Of a stretch of DNA of 64,000 bases, positions 1 through 9,483 are shown in pieces. Below the pieces are notes generated by a model. The model was given only the letters and a program-made list of their open reading frames with translations. It did not search any database and was not told where the DNA came from. The translations under genes and the position numbers were made by a program. The DNA is from Actinobacillus arthritidis (GTDB lineage Bacteria > Pseudomonadota > Gammaproteobacteria > Enterobacterales > Pasteurellaceae): assembly GCF_029774155.1 (NCBI RefSeq), contig NZ_CP103833.1, positions 1,736,001 through 1,800,000 on the forward strand, in the 5' to 3' direction. The stretch's first letter is position 1; each line of letters starts with the position of its first letter.

Positions 1-670
1 GTGCTTGTCGAATAATATTTTGTGGAGGAACTACTGGTAAGATTGTTACGCCATAAGCTGAATTTGCCCGCCATTCGCCTTTGGGCGGTTGGCGTCTTAC
101 CGCATGACTAAACTCACCGGCAAAGAAAATCAAACTGGTTTCGCCATACTCCGCCACTTCCGCAATATAGGGTTGTAACACGATTTGTTGTCCCAAATAG
201 GAGCTAAAATTCGGTATGGGTTGATCCGCTTGCCATTTGATGACCGCATTACCGCTCTGCCCGATCGCTGGTTTGATCACCACAGCTTGTCCGTTTTGGT
301 GATACGGCTGACAAGCGGTCTGGATTTGGGCGAGATCCGCCAATAACAGTTGGCTTGGAATCACATCTACGCCCATTTGCTGTAAATCCAGTAAATAGCT
401 TTTGTGCATATTCCAATCCATTAACCGAACGGGATTTGCAAATTTTTGCCCGAATTCGACCGCTTGTTGCGACCATTGGCGGAAGCATTCCGACTGTTGG
501 GCGTAGTCCCACGCACAAAGCGGTAAGATAACATCAGCTTGCGGCTGATTTTGCCAGCAGTCCACTTTGACTTGCAGTCCGTTAGCTTGTAATAAGCGAA
601 TCAGCGGTTGTAAATTATCAGGAAGATTGGGGTAAGTTTGGCAGGTAATAATAGCTATCGAATGTGACAT
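1..670 (-). CDS. ATP-grasp domain protein (N-terminal part, runs off window)
   Basis: Only the first 223 residues are visible because the frame is still open at the window edge. The middle part reads like an ATP-grasp ligase: RLMDWNMHKSYLLDL near residues 82-96, VVIKPAIGQSG at 130-140 with the nucleotide-binding lysine and glycine loop, then GETSLIFFAGEFSHAVRR at 176-193. ATP-grasp enzymes join a carboxylate to an amine or thiol through an acyl-phosphate, and the substrate cannot be told from the fold. It follows a binding-protein gene of an iron-type ABC importer after 55 bases on the same strand, so it is probably the last visible gene of that operon. A role in making or modifying a metal ligand is possible but purely inferred. 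No signal peptide, so cytoplasmic. Confidence 0.75.
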   Translation of the reverse strand, partial: MSHSIAIITCQTYPNLPDNLQPLIRLLQANGLQVKVDCWQNQPQADVILPLCAWDYAQQSECFRQWSQQAVEFGQKFANPVRLMDWNMHKSYLLDLQQMGVDVIPSQLLLADLAQIQTACQPYHQNGQAVVIKPAIGQSGNAVIKWQADQPIPNFSSYLGQQIVLQPYIAEVAEYGETSLIFFAGEFSHAVRRQPPKGEWRANSAYGVTILPVVPPQNIIRQA

Positions 671-725
671 AATCGGCTCAAAAAAGGCAAGTGAGCCAAA
701 GCCCACTTGCCATTAAATTGAATGG

Positions 726-1831
726 TTATTTTAACTTAATAAAAAATGTGCCTTGCGGTACAACCGGCAAATATTGGCGGTGGAAATCCAAATAGGTTTT
801 CTCCGGATCAATATCTTTAAACTGTTCAGGATAAAGCGTTTTTGCCATAAATTGTGCGCTAGCTAAGTCGGTAATCGAGCGAGATGCTGTGTGATAAATG
901 CCGTACACATTGCCTTTTTCACCGCCGGTACATTCGACCAACCGGCACGCTGAGTAAAACCGGCAAGGCGTTTTTGTGCATCCGCTTCACTGATATTAAT
1001 CCCCATCGCCATAATTTCGGCATTTTTATCAGTACCCATTTCCGTACCGGAAATAATTACTACTTCCGGATTAGACGATAAGAATTGTTCCGGATTAATC
1101 GGTCCCCAGTTTTCAATAAACGGTGCGGCAATATTATCGCCTCCGACCGTATTCGCAATCGCTCCCCACATATTTTTACCGAAAGTGAAGCTATATTCCG
1201 CCGGACCTTTGTTACCAAATTCAACGTAAATTTTCGGTGGTTTTTGACCGCTTGCCGCTACACGTTTTTGGATCTCTTTGATACCTTCTTCATATTCGCT
1301 GGCGATCTGATTTGCACGTGTTTCCGTACCGGCTAGTTGCCCGAAAAGTTGGATACTCTTCGTGTGTTTCGCTACGGTTTGTGCATTGAAATCCACCACA
1401 ACGATCGGAATACCCGCCTGTTCGATACGGGGAATATCGGCGGCGATCGTTTGATATTGCCAATCGGCTAACACCAATACATCCGGTTTTAACGCTAAGG
1501 TTTTTTCTAGCGAGAATGTACCAGTATTGATATTACCGATATCCGCCATTTCCGCTAAATTCGGTAACGCTTTACTAAACAATGCCCAACTACCTGGATT
1601 AAATTTTTCCCAAAACTCACGCGAAATGCCGACGACATTTTTAAAATTCTCCGAACCGGTTGCGGCAATATAATCCGGATAATAAAAGCCAAGTACAATA
1701 CGTTTCGCCGGTACATCAACTTTCACTTGGCGATCCAATACGTCTTGTAACACTTTTACTTCCGCTTGTGCTGAAACACCGGCAAATAGTAACGTGCTAG
1801 CAATAAGATGTTTAAAATACTGCTTTTTCAT
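726..1831 (-). CDS. Periplasmic iron-type substrate-binding protein, second copy (frameshifted in this sequence)
   Basis: Class III periplasmic binding protein of the FecB/FhuD/BtuF kind. An N-terminal signal peptide ends near SAQA, and the body carries the family's ALKPDVLVLADW segment. The start is the ATG at 1831, five bases after AAGGA; an ATG six bases upstream overlaps that Shine-Dalgarno. The frame breaks near 900-925 (CGGCGGTGAAAAAGGC, read on the coding strand). The C-terminus (GNVYGIYHTASRSITDLASAQFMAK) continues in another frame to 726. One added base gives a 368-residue protein that lines up end to end with its 371-residue paralogue four genes upstream. I read this as a missing base in the data. 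Last binding-protein gene of the operon, nine bases after the pseudoazurin gene. Confidence 0.85.
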
Positions 1832-1839
1832 TGTCATCC

Positions 1840-2271
1840 TTATTTCACTTGCTCGAGATATTCAAATAAACGGCCTTTATGCTCTGTGGTACGCTTTTCA
1901 ATTTTCTCAACTTCTTTGGTCGCATTTTCTAAATTGGTCGGTTTGCCTACTTGGATAATACCGCTCATATTCATCATACGATGTGGAGGGCAAACATATA
2001 CGTAAACCCCTTCATGAGTAAGCGTTAAACTAAATTGTTCATCTTCTTTCGAGAGGAATTTCTCTGCGCCTTCCGGCACTGCTTTACTTTGCACCCAATG
2101 ACCTTTATTAGTCGGCACGAAAGTGACCGTATCGCCAACTTCCGCTTTTAAAAAGCCCGGTTCAAACACCATACCACCGTCTTTACCGTTATCTAACATT
2201 TTAACTTCGTGATCTGCGACCAATACACTGCCTGAAAAAGCGAGTAAGGTTGCTAATAATACTTTTTTCAT
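1840..2271 (-). CDS. Pseudoazurin-like type 1 copper protein (cupredoxin)
   Basis: A 143-residue exported protein with a signal peptide (cleavage near VLVA). It is a small blue-copper domain: the ligands appear as His58 (NKGHWV), Cys94, His97 and Met102 in CPPHRMMNM. The Cys-x2-His-x4-Met spacing is that of pseudoazurin. Family members carry single electrons in the periplasm, usually to denitrification enzymes, but no such enzyme is encoded nearby. The last 35 residues are charged and helix-prone, beyond the normal cupredoxin end. A good AGGAG precedes the ATG. The gene lies ten bases after the importer ATPase and nine before the second binding protein, so it is surely cotranscribed with them. 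Linking copper redox chemistry to iron uptake is an inference from this context. Confidence 0.88.
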   Translation of the reverse strand: MKKVLLATLLAFSGSVLVADHEVKMLDNGKDGGMVFEPGFLKAEVGDTVTFVPTNKGHWVQSKAVPEGAEKFLSKEDEQFSLTLTHEGVYVYVCPPHRMMNMSGIIQVGKPTNLENATKEVEKIEKRTTEHKGRLFEYLEQVK

Positions 2272-2280
2272 TTTTTACTC

Positions 2281-3048
2281 CTAATGTGAATGACGTAACG
2301 GACGAATCACCGGTTGTCCAGTACTGTCATATAAAATTTCAATCTCAACGTTATACAACTGACGAATAAGATCAGCCTGTAACACTTGTTTTGCGTCACC
2401 GAAAGCTTGTAATTTACCGTTACCCAATAAAATCACCTGATCAGAAAATTGTGCGGCAAGGCTCAGGTCATGCAATACCATGATCGTAATCAGATTATTT
2501 TGTTGCGTATATTGGCAAACGTGTTCCAATAAATTGATTTGGTGGTGCATATCCAACGCACTGACCGGTTCATCCAACAATAAGATTTCCGGCTGACGCA
2601 ATAATACTTGGGCAAACATCACCATTTGTCGCTGACCGCCACTTAGCCGCATGACATCTTGATGAGCGAGATGTGCAATGCCGAGTTTCTGCATAATGGT
2701 GGCGACTTCGGTCAACAACTCGTCACTCACGTGCATATTTAGAGCTTCCATTCTGCCGAGTAAAATCACTTCTAATGCGGTTAACGATGCGTCAACTTGC
2801 GTATCTTGCGGCATATAGCCGATACGTTTACGCCATACCGAAATAGCTCGTTTATGCAGTGTCTGATCCGCATAATGAATTTGCCCTTTACAGCCGATTT
2901 CACCAAAAATCGTTTTTAATAGTGAGGATTTGCCCGCCCCGTTTGGACCTAATACCGTATAGACTTTACCCTTTTCGAGCGATAAATCTAATTGGTCGGC
3001 AATAACAAGCGAGCCTCGCTTAATATGTACATTTGCAAGTTTTAACAT
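2281..3048 (-). CDS. Iron-type ABC importer, ATP-binding protein
   Basis: A 255-residue FecE/BtuD-type ATPase that powers the importer of this operon at the inner face of the membrane. Walker A is GPNGAGKSS at residues 34-42, the signature is LSGGQRQ, and Walker B is ILLLDEP followed by the H-loop histidine in MVLHDLSLA. The length is normal for the family. The gene follows the permease by 15 bases and precedes the pseudoazurin gene by 9. The substrate class (ferric siderophore, haem or cobalamin) cannot be decided from the ATPase. Confidence 0.93.
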   Translation of the reverse strand: MLKLANVHIKRGSLVIADQLDLSLEKGKVYTVLGPNGAGKSSLLKTIFGEIGCKGQIHYADQTLHKRAISVWRKRIGYMPQDTQVDASLTALEVILLGRMEALNMHVSDELLTEVATIMQKLGIAHLAHQDVMRLSGGQRQMVMFAQVLLRQPEILLLDEPVSALDMHHQINLLEHVCQYTQQNNLITIMVLHDLSLAAQFSDQVILLGNGKLQAFGDAKQVLQADLIRQLYNVEIEILYDSTGQPVIRPLRHSH

Positions 3049-3063
3049 AAATTCTACCGCTTG

Positions 3064-4101
3064 TTATTTCTTAGTAAGCACAATCCAAAAGAAGAAAGGC
3101 ACGCCAACAAATGAGGTAATAATGCCCACCGGAAACAATGCGCCGGGTACAATCACTTTGGATAATACCGATGCAACCGATAAAAACAGCGCGCCGATAA
3201 GCATTGCACCGGGTAGGAAAAAGCGTTGATCTTCGCCCAATAACATCCGCGCCACGTGCGGTGCGACCAAACCGATAAAGCCGATAATGCCGACAAAACT
3301 AATCGCAGTGGCAGTCATAATCGCTACCAAGACTAACGTTTTTAAACGCAAGCGTTGCAAGTTGATCCCTAGACTCAGCGCACGTGCCTCACCTAAACGT
3401 AAAGCGGTCAATTTCCATAAATCTTTTGCAAGTAAGCTAACGCACACAATGGTAACCACAGTTGCAATCGAGAGGTTTTCCCAAGTCGCTTTGGTTAAAC
3501 TACCGAATAACCAAAACAGAATTTGTTGCGAAATTTCCGGTGCGGCAATAAATTGAATCAACGATAGCAGTGATTGGAATAAAAACAATAACGCAATACC
3601 GACTAATACCAACATCGCCGAACTAAAACGGCGCATTGAAGCAAACACAAATAAAATACCGGATGCCAACATGGTCATCACAAAGGCGCCTAATGGTACG
3701 GCAAACGCCGAAGGTAAACCGAAACCACCGAATGCAATGACCGTTGAAGCACCTAAACCAGCCGCTGCGGCTAAACCTAAGGTATAAGGGCTTGCCATCG
3801 GGTTATTCAGCAAGGTTTGAATCTCCGCACCGCCAACGCCCAATGCCGCCCCAACTACCAATGCCATTAATGCCATGGGTAAACGTAAGTCATAAACGAT
3901 AACGTTTGTGGTAGTTTCCACATCTTCAAAACGTAATAACGCTTTTACCACTTCATCCAGCGGTAACATAGAAGGGCCGGTGACAATATCAAATACCAAA
4001 CCGATTAAACTAATCGCAAGGAAAATAAGAACAATAAACCAACGCTTGCGTTCCAGCTTGCGTTGGTTTTGAACGATATTTTCAATCGTTATCTGGCTCA
4101 T
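3064..4101 (-). CDS. FecCD-family ABC importer permease
   Basis: A 345-residue inner-membrane permease of the FecCD/BtuC family, with about nine or ten hydrophobic segments. Typical family blocks are GGAEIQTLLNNPMASPYTLGLAAAAGLGA near residues 89-117 and FVGIIGFIGLVAPHVARMLLGEDQR near 265-290; the latter is the coupling region that meets the ATPase. It is the only permease gene in the operon, so it should work as a homodimer. It starts two bases after the first binding-protein gene ends, indicating translational coupling. Family membership is clear, but the substrate is not. Confidence 0.93.
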   Translation of the reverse strand: MSQITIENIVQNQRKLERKRWFIVLIFLAISLIGLVFDIVTGPSMLPLDEVVKALLRFEDVETTTNVIVYDLRLPMALMALVVGAALGVGGAEIQTLLNNPMASPYTLGLAAAAGLGASTVIAFGGFGLPSAFAVPLGAFVMTMLASGILFVFASMRRFSSAMLVLVGIALLFLFQSLLSLIQFIAAPEISQQILFWLFGSLTKATWENLSIATVVTIVCVSLLAKDLWKLTALRLGEARALSLGINLQRLRLKTLVLVAIMTATAISFVGIIGFIGLVAPHVARMLLGEDQRFFLPGAMLIGALFLSVASVLSKVIVPGALFPVGIITSFVGVPFFFWIVLTKK

Positions 4102-4103
4102 GA

Positions 4104-5219
4104 CTATTTACTCTCTGAATAGAGGTAGAAAGTCCCTTGCGGCACGAGAGGTAAGTTTTTACGGTAAAACTCTTGATAAGTTTTGGTCGGGTCTAAATCT
4201 TTGAATAGTTCCGGATAAATTGCTTTCGCTACAAATTGAATTGAAGCACTATCGGAAAGTGTACGCGAATTGGCATGATATACACCATATAAGCGATGGT
4301 TTTTAATTGCCGGCAATTCAGACCAACCTGGGCGTTTAGCAAAACCGGCTAAGCGTTTTTGCGCTTCTTGTTTATCAATATTAAAGCCTGCCACCATCGC
4401 TTGTGGATTTTTCTTCAACTCGGTTTCACGTCCGGAAATAATCACCACATCCGGTTTAGTCGCAACCACCAATTCCGGATTAATCGGGCTATAAAATTCC
4501 ACCGCATTTTTTGCAATATTTTCCGCACCGACCAAATCAATCATTGCCCCCCACATACTTTTACCGAAGGTAAAACTATGCTCCGCCGGCCCTTTATTAC
4601 CGAATTCAACATAAACTTTCGGTTTCGGTAAATTTGCCCTCGCAACACGATCTTGAATATCTTTCACAATCGCTTTGTATTCATCGTTTAACTGTTTTGC
4701 TTTAGCTTCTTGTCCGGTTAATTGACCGATAATCTCGGTGGATTTAACGTGTTTATCGACCGTTTGCGCTAAATAGTCCACCACCACGACCGGAATCCCC
4801 GCTGTTTCTAACGGTTCTAAATCCGAATCTAACGCTTTAAATTGCCAATCCGCCATCAGCACAAAATCCGGTTTAAGTGCTAAGATTTTCTCGATCGAGA
4901 AAGTCCCGACTTCTACTTCACCGATATCTTCTAACTGATTTAGTTTCGGTACCGCTTTGCTAAATTCCGCCCAACTTGCCGGCGCCCAATCAGACCAAAC
5001 CGCTTTAGAAAAGCCCACCACATTATCTAACGCCTTTTCACCACCGACCGCCATATAATCTTGATAGTTAAACGCAAGTACCACTCGTTTAGCCGGCAAT
5101 TCAACCGTCACTTTACGCTCAAGTATATCGGTAATTTCAGTTGGCTTCGCATTAGCCAATCCGGATAATGCAGATAATGTTGCCAATGCAACTGCTGTTA
5201 ATTTTATTGCTCGTAACAT
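4104..5219 (-). CDS. Periplasmic iron-type substrate-binding protein, first copy
   Basis: A 371-residue class III binding protein with a signal peptide ending in LANA. Blocks such as ALKPDFVLMADWQ and VYVEFGNKGPAEHSFTFGKSMWG are shared almost word for word with the second binding protein of the operon, so the two arose by duplication. I start it at the ATG at 5219, nine bases after AAGG; a GTG two codons upstream sits too close to that site. It is the first gene of the operon. A Fur-like site and a CRP site lie in the divergent intergenic region upstream, which fits iron-controlled expression. No TonB-dependent receptor is in the window. Confidence 0.9.
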   Translation of the reverse strand: MLRAIKLTAVALATLSALSGLANAKPTEITDILERKVTVELPAKRVVLAFNYQDYMAVGGEKALDNVVGFSKAVWSDWAPASWAEFSKAVPKLNQLEDIGEVEVGTFSIEKILALKPDFVLMADWQFKALDSDLEPLETAGIPVVVVDYLAQTVDKHVKSTEIIGQLTGQEAKAKQLNDEYKAIVKDIQDRVARANLPKPKVYVEFGNKGPAEHSFTFGKSMWGAMIDLVGAENIAKNAVEFYSPINPELVVATKPDVVIISGRETELKKNPQAMVAGFNIDKQEAQKRLAGFAKRPGWSELPAIKNHRLYGVYHANSRTLSDSASIQFVAKAIYPELFKDLDPTKTYQEFYRKNLPLVPQGTFYLYSESK

Positions 5220-5285
5220 AAACACACACCTTATAAAAAATTAAACTCAAATCATTCTTTCTATATTTATTTTAATATATTTTCA

Positions 5286-5304
5286 GCAAATGAAAATCAT
5301 TACT
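5286..5304 (-). promoter_or_regulatory. Putative Fur box of the iron-type importer operon
   Basis: This 19-base stretch matches the classical Fur consensus at 14 positions by eye, with an uninterrupted core of ATGA and ATCATTA. It overlaps the likely -35 region of the leftward importer operon; AT-rich TTAAAAT-like sequence follows at -10 distance. Fur repression under iron-replete conditions is the expected effect. Confidence 0.55.
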
Positions 5305-5321
5305 AACTAATCCTAATCAAA

Positions 5322-5343
5322 TTTTGTGATATTGATCACAAAA
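5322..5343. promoter_or_regulatory. CRP site between importer operon and roxA
   Basis: The sequence holds the exact canonical TGTGA-N6-TCACA pattern (5325-5340). Its 9-base arms, TTTTGTGAT and ATCACAAAA, are perfectly inverted around a 4-base centre. It lies 18 bases from the Fur-like site and about 100 bases upstream of roxA, so it could serve either direction. Confidence 0.75.
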
Positions 5344-5445
5344 GTAAGCTACTTTCCTCACCAATAAACTGACATAACACAAGAAATTCAAACATTTATC
5401 AGGTAGAATAGTTTTAATCAAAGAGAAAAGACATGAGGAGCATCT

Positions 5446-6639
5446 ATGAACATTCCATTCTGCTTACCTGAAAATATTAGCCCGGAAACTTTCTTACGTG
5501 ATTATTGGCAAAAACGACCGCTGTTAATCCGTAACGGCTTACCGCAAATTGTCGGATTATTCGAGCCGGAAGATATTATGGAGTTAGCGTTAGAAGAGGA
5601 AATCACTGCTCGCTTAATCAAATGTGAAAATGAGCAATGGTCGGTCAAAACCAGTCCGTTTACGGAAAGCGATTTACAAGATTTACCGGCGCAATTCTCA
5701 GTTATGGTACAAAACTTAGAGCAATGGTCACCGGAACTCGGTGCATTGTGGCAAGCGTTTAGCTTCTTACCGCAATGGCAACGTGACGACATTATGGTCT
5801 CTTGCTCACCTAAAGGTGGTACCGTTGGTAAACATTATGATGAATACGATGTTTTTCTCGTGCAAGGTTACGGTCAGCGCCGTTGGCAACTCGGTAAATG
5901 GTGCGATCCTTCCACCGAATTTAAACCAAACCAACCTATCCGTATTTTCGATGATATGGGCGAATTGGTGTTAGATGAAGTGATGAATCCGGGCGATGTG
6001 CTTTATGTGCCTTCTCGTATGGCTCACTATGGTGTATCGGAAACCGAAGGGCTAACATTCTCATTCGGTTTACGCTACCCGAATGCGGCGGATTTACTCG
6101 AAAACTTCTGCAAAACATTGGAACACCATTCGGAAGTGATTGCAGGCTCGGAATTTAATATCCCGTTCCGCCTTGCACCACATGAACAACCGAATGCGTT
6201 ACTTGATCCGAAAATGGTAAAAGTGTTGAAGCATCAATTAATCGACTTATTACAAAACTCTGATCAATTTGATGAAATCTTTACTCACAGCGTTGCTACT
6301 GCGGTAAGTTCTCGTCGTTACGATCTACTACAAACGGATAACGAATACTATCCGGATGAAGTACAAGGTATTTTGGAAGAAGGTGGTTGGATTCAACAAG
6401 ATGCGAATGTCAAAATGCTTTATACCGAAAATCCGCAACGTATTTATGTAAACGGTGAGTGGATTGACGAGCTAAATGAAGCGGAACAAAACTTGTTAAT
6501 TCGTATTGCCAACGGTGATGCAATCTCTTGGAACAAGCTAGCGTCAAAAGTAAAAAACCAAGAAGAGCTTGAATTATTGTTAGATACTATTTGTGATTGG
6601 CTTGATAACGGTTGGGTGATTTTAGAAGAATCGGAATAA
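5446..6639 (+). CDS. roxA: Ribosomal protein L16 arginine 3-hydroxylase (YcfD/RoxA family)
   Basis: A JmjC-type Fe(II)/2-oxoglutarate oxygenase of 397 residues. The E. coli enzyme YcfD hydroxylates an arginine of ribosomal protein L16. The metal triad is visible as HYDEYD (His and Asp, near residue 130) and the later His in VPSRMAHYG. The N-terminal LRDYWQKRPLLIR is the usual opening of this family. The ATG follows GAGGAGC at good distance. Its substrate L16 is encoded by rplP in this same window. The gene stands alone, divergent from the iron importer, and ends at its own terminator. Confidence 0.93.
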   Translation: MNIPFCLPENISPETFLRDYWQKRPLLIRNGLPQIVGLFEPEDIMELALEEEITARLIKCENEQWSVKTSPFTESDLQDLPAQFSVMVQNLEQWSPELGALWQAFSFLPQWQRDDIMVSCSPKGGTVGKHYDEYDVFLVQGYGQRRWQLGKWCDPSTEFKPNQPIRIFDDMGELVLDEVMNPGDVLYVPSRMAHYGVSETEGLTFSFGLRYPNAADLLENFCKTLEHHSEVIAGSEFNIPFRLAPHEQPNALLDPKMVKVLKHQLIDLLQNSDQFDEIFTHSVATAVSSRRYDLLQTDNEYYPDEVQGILEEGGWIQQDANVKMLYTENPQRIYVNGEWIDELNEAEQNLLIRIANGDAISWNKLASKVKNQEELELLLDTICDWLDNGWVILEESE

Positions 6640-6667
6640 ACCGTTCATTTTATTTTTAGTGTTCAGC

Positions 6668-6697
6668 AAAGGCGGGTAAATACCTGCCTTTATTTTT
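6668..6697 (+). terminator. Rho-independent terminator of roxA
   Basis: Stem AAAGGCGGGTA / TACCTGCCTTT with one wobble pair and a two-base loop, followed by TATTTTTA. It lies 28 bases after the roxA stop. Confidence 0.8.
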
Positions 6698-6755
6698 ACA
6701 AGCGGTCTGATTTCCATAAACTTTTGCAAAAGATTAGCTAAAATTGACCGCTTGT
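6698..6755. repeat. Inverted pair of DNA uptake signal sequences
   Basis: ACAAGCGGT at 6698-6706 and its complement at 6747-6755 face each other between two convergent genes. This 9-base core is the Actinobacillus-type uptake signal. Such inverted pairs recur in the window (for example 44456-44500) and can form hairpins after genes. Confidence 0.8.
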
Positions 6756-6774
6756 TACATTACGTACATAAAAG

Positions 6775-6804
6775 AAAAGGCCTGGGTTTCCCCAAGCCTT
6801 TTTA
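6775..6804 (-). terminator. Terminator after rplS
   Basis: A GC-rich dyad (AAGGC-CTGGG / CCCAAGCCTT) with flanking A and T runs, placed 25 bases past the rplS stop. The A/T runs on both sides suggest it also works on the other strand. Confidence 0.75.
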
Positions 6805-6828
6805 TCTTTCGCATTAAGCGTGTGCGAA

Positions 6829-7191
<363 letters not shown>

Positions 7192-7204
7192 CTAAATCCT
7201 AGAA

Positions 7205-7958
7205 TTAACTGATTTTGTGTTGTTTCTTAATTTTAGCTAACAACACGCGTTGTTCGTCAGTCAGAGCTAGGCCATCCAATAGCTCAGGGCGTCTTAACCA
7301 CGTACGTTCAAGCGATTGTTCTAATCGCCATTTACGAATATTTTCGTGATGACCCGACATCAGCACTTCAGGAACAGGAATACCGTCTAACACTTCTGGG
7401 CGAGTATAATGTGGACAATCCAATAAACCTGTCGCAAATGAATCTTCATCTGCAGAGGCCTGTTTGCCTAACACTCCGGGCACAAATCTCGCAACAGCAT
7501 CAATCAATGTCATTGCGGGCAATTCGCCCCCTGTAAGCACATAATCACCGATTGACCATTCTTCATCAACTTCTGTTTGAATCAATCGTTCATCAACTCC
7601 TTCATATCGTCCACAAATTAAAATGAGTTTCTGATTTGAAGCCAGTGTTTTCACACCTTGTTGATCCAGCTTACGCCCTTGTGGTGAGAGATAAATAACT
7701 TTTGCCTCTACACCGTCTTCTGCTTTTGCCGCGCTTTGCCGCATGAATCGCATCACGCAAAGGTCGCACCATCATTAACATTCCCGGCCCACCGCCATAA
7801 GGGCGATCATCAACCGTTTTATGTCTATCAAACGTGAAATCACGAGGATTCCAACATTGAATTTTCAGAAGATCTTGTTTTACTGCACGTCCTGTCACCC
7901 CAAAATCGGTAATTGCTTTAAACATTTCAGGGAACAGTGAAATGATACCAATCCACAT
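7205..7958 (-). CDS. trmD: tRNA (guanine-N1)-methyltransferase (frameshifted in this sequence)
   Basis: TrmD methylates G37 next to the anticodon and prevents +1 frameshifting on the ribosome. The N-terminal half ([31 protein letters not shown]) and the C-terminal half ([44 protein letters not shown], the knot that binds AdoMet) are in different frames. The break is at about 7724-7745, around GCGGCAAAGCGCGGC on the coding strand. Removing one base or adding two gives 250-251 residues, the usual size. TrmD is essential in the bacteria tested, so a sequence error is much likelier than a real lesion. Third gene of the operon. Confidence 0.93.
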
Positions 7959-8014
7959 AAATTATCCTCAAATGTTCTTACTACTTAAAGCTAAAGCTCA
8001 CTGCATACCTGAGG

Positions 8015-8542
8015 TTAGAAACCAGCGTCCCAATCCACCGTAATTGTTTTGGTGGCGAGATCTACTCTTTTAACTACTTGTTCATATAAGAACGGAATTA
8101 ATCGTTCTTGCTTACCAAAAGCATCTTTATTGTTAGCGCGTACAACCAAAACATCATTTGAACCTGTTTCCATTAATTCAGTCACAATGCCCATCGTATA
8201 GTTTTCAAGATTCACTACTTGGCAACCGATTAAATCGTGCCAGTAATAATCTCCTTCTTCCAATTCAGGAAACACAGACAAATCTACACCAATTTCGGCA
8301 TTCGTTAGTAACTGTGCAGTTTCACGATCGTCGGTACCTTTCAATTTCACAATCAAATCATTGCTGTGGTAACGCCAACTTTCTAATTCGACTGGTTGCC
8401 ATTGTCCCTTAATTTTTAAGAACCAAGGCTGATAATCGAAAATGCTTTCAGCTTCTTCAGTTGATGAATAGAGACGTAACCAGCCACGAATCCCATAGGT
8501 AGCCCCTAGTTTTCCGACAACTTCAATTTTTTGTTCGCTCAT
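8015..8542 (-). CDS. rimM: Ribosome maturation factor RimM
   Basis: RimM helps assemble the head of the 30S subunit, binding S19. The N-terminal beta-barrel ([21 protein letters not shown]) and the PRC-type C-terminal half ([15 protein letters not shown]) are both present. I place the start at the ATG at 8542, with AGG eight bases upstream, rather than the GTG nine bases further out that sits on the Shine-Dalgarno. That gives 175 residues. It lies 33 bases after rpsP in the same operon. Confidence 0.95.
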   Translation of the reverse strand: MSEQKIEVVGKLGATYGIRGWLRLYSSTEEAESIFDYQPWFLKIKGQWQPVELESWRYHSNDLIVKLKGTDDRETAQLLTNAEIGVDLSVFPELEEGDYYWHDLIGCQVVNLENYTMGIVTELMETGSNDVLVVRANNKDAFGKQERLIPFLYEQVVKRVDLATKTITVDWDAGF

Positions 8543-8575
8543 ACTATTCACCTACTTTGCAAAATTTTTAAGAAA

Positions 8576-8824
8576 TTAAGCCGCTTGACGAGCTTCTTTC
8601 ACTAAAGATGCAACACGGTCTGAAAGTTCAGCACCTTTAGCAACCCAAGCATCAACTTTAGCCACATCTAAACGTAAACGTTCAGCTTGACCAGCCGCTA
8701 ATGGATTGAAGAAACCGATACGCTCGATGAAACGACCGTCACGTGGTGAACGGCTGTCAGCTACCACGATTTGATAGAATGGGCGTTTTTTAGCTCCGCC
8801 ACGAGTTAAACGAATGGTTACCAT
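8576..8824 (-). CDS. rpsP: 30S ribosomal protein S16
   Basis: An 82-residue S16: [25 protein letters not shown] at the start and the FFNPLA block in the middle. It is a central 30S assembly protein. First gene of the rpsP-rimM-trmD-rplS operon, preceded by GAGGAAGG and a leader with a small hairpin. Confidence 0.97.
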   Translation of the reverse strand: MVTIRLTRGGAKKRPFYQIVVADSRSPRDGRFIERIGFFNPLAAGQAERLRLDVAKVDAWVAKGAELSDRVASLVKEARQAA

Positions 8825-8837
8825 AACCTTCCTCTAA

Positions 8838-8880
8838 AATGTTGATAGTAAAAATAAAACCCTCGTTCGAGGTGAGGGTA
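8838..8880 (-). promoter_or_regulatory. Leader hairpin of rpsP with a duplicated 21-base motif
   Basis: The leader has two overlapping foldings: an outer ACCCTC/GAGGGT pairing and an inner perfect CCTCG-TT-CGAGG dyad. Bases 8838-8858 (AATGTTGATAGTAAAAATAAA on the plus strand) recur exactly at 20231-20251, again beside a hairpin. Function is unknown; autoregulation of the operon is possible. Confidence 0.4.
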
Positions 8881-8924
8881 CTGATATACTTTAACTATCT
8901 AAAAAAGATAGAAAAAGCGGATAG

Positions 8925-8952
8925 ATTATACTGATTTTTAGCAAAATTACAA
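8925..8952 (-). promoter_or_regulatory. Promoter of the rpsP operon
   Basis: On the minus strand, TTGTAA at 8952-8947 and a perfect TATAAT at 8930-8925 are separated by 16 bases. Transcription would start roughly 90-95 bases before rpsP. Confidence 0.65.
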
Positions 8953-9020
8953 GAAAAGATCTTCTCTGCAATCATTCAAATATAACAAAGAAACTGCTCA
9001 GCTCATTCTTGTTAAAAAAG

Positions 9021-9047
9021 AAAAGCCCGAGAAATACTCGGGCTTTT
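9021..9047 (-). terminator. Terminator of the alpha (rpsM-rplQ) operon
   Basis: Perfect 11-base stem AAAAGCCCGAG / CTCGGGCTTTT around a 5-base loop, with a T-rich tail on the minus strand, 18 bases after rplQ. Confidence 0.9.
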
Positions 9048-9064
9048 ACTAAGCTATTTAGCTA

Positions 9065-9451
<387 letters not shown>

Positions 9452-9483
9452 CTATTCCTTCTTAGAAAATCTAATACCTAAAA

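Noticed and set aside
249-518. Open frame of 89 codons on the minus strand
   Set aside because: It lies in another frame of the ATP-grasp gene, whose own frame is open throughout with recognisable motifs.
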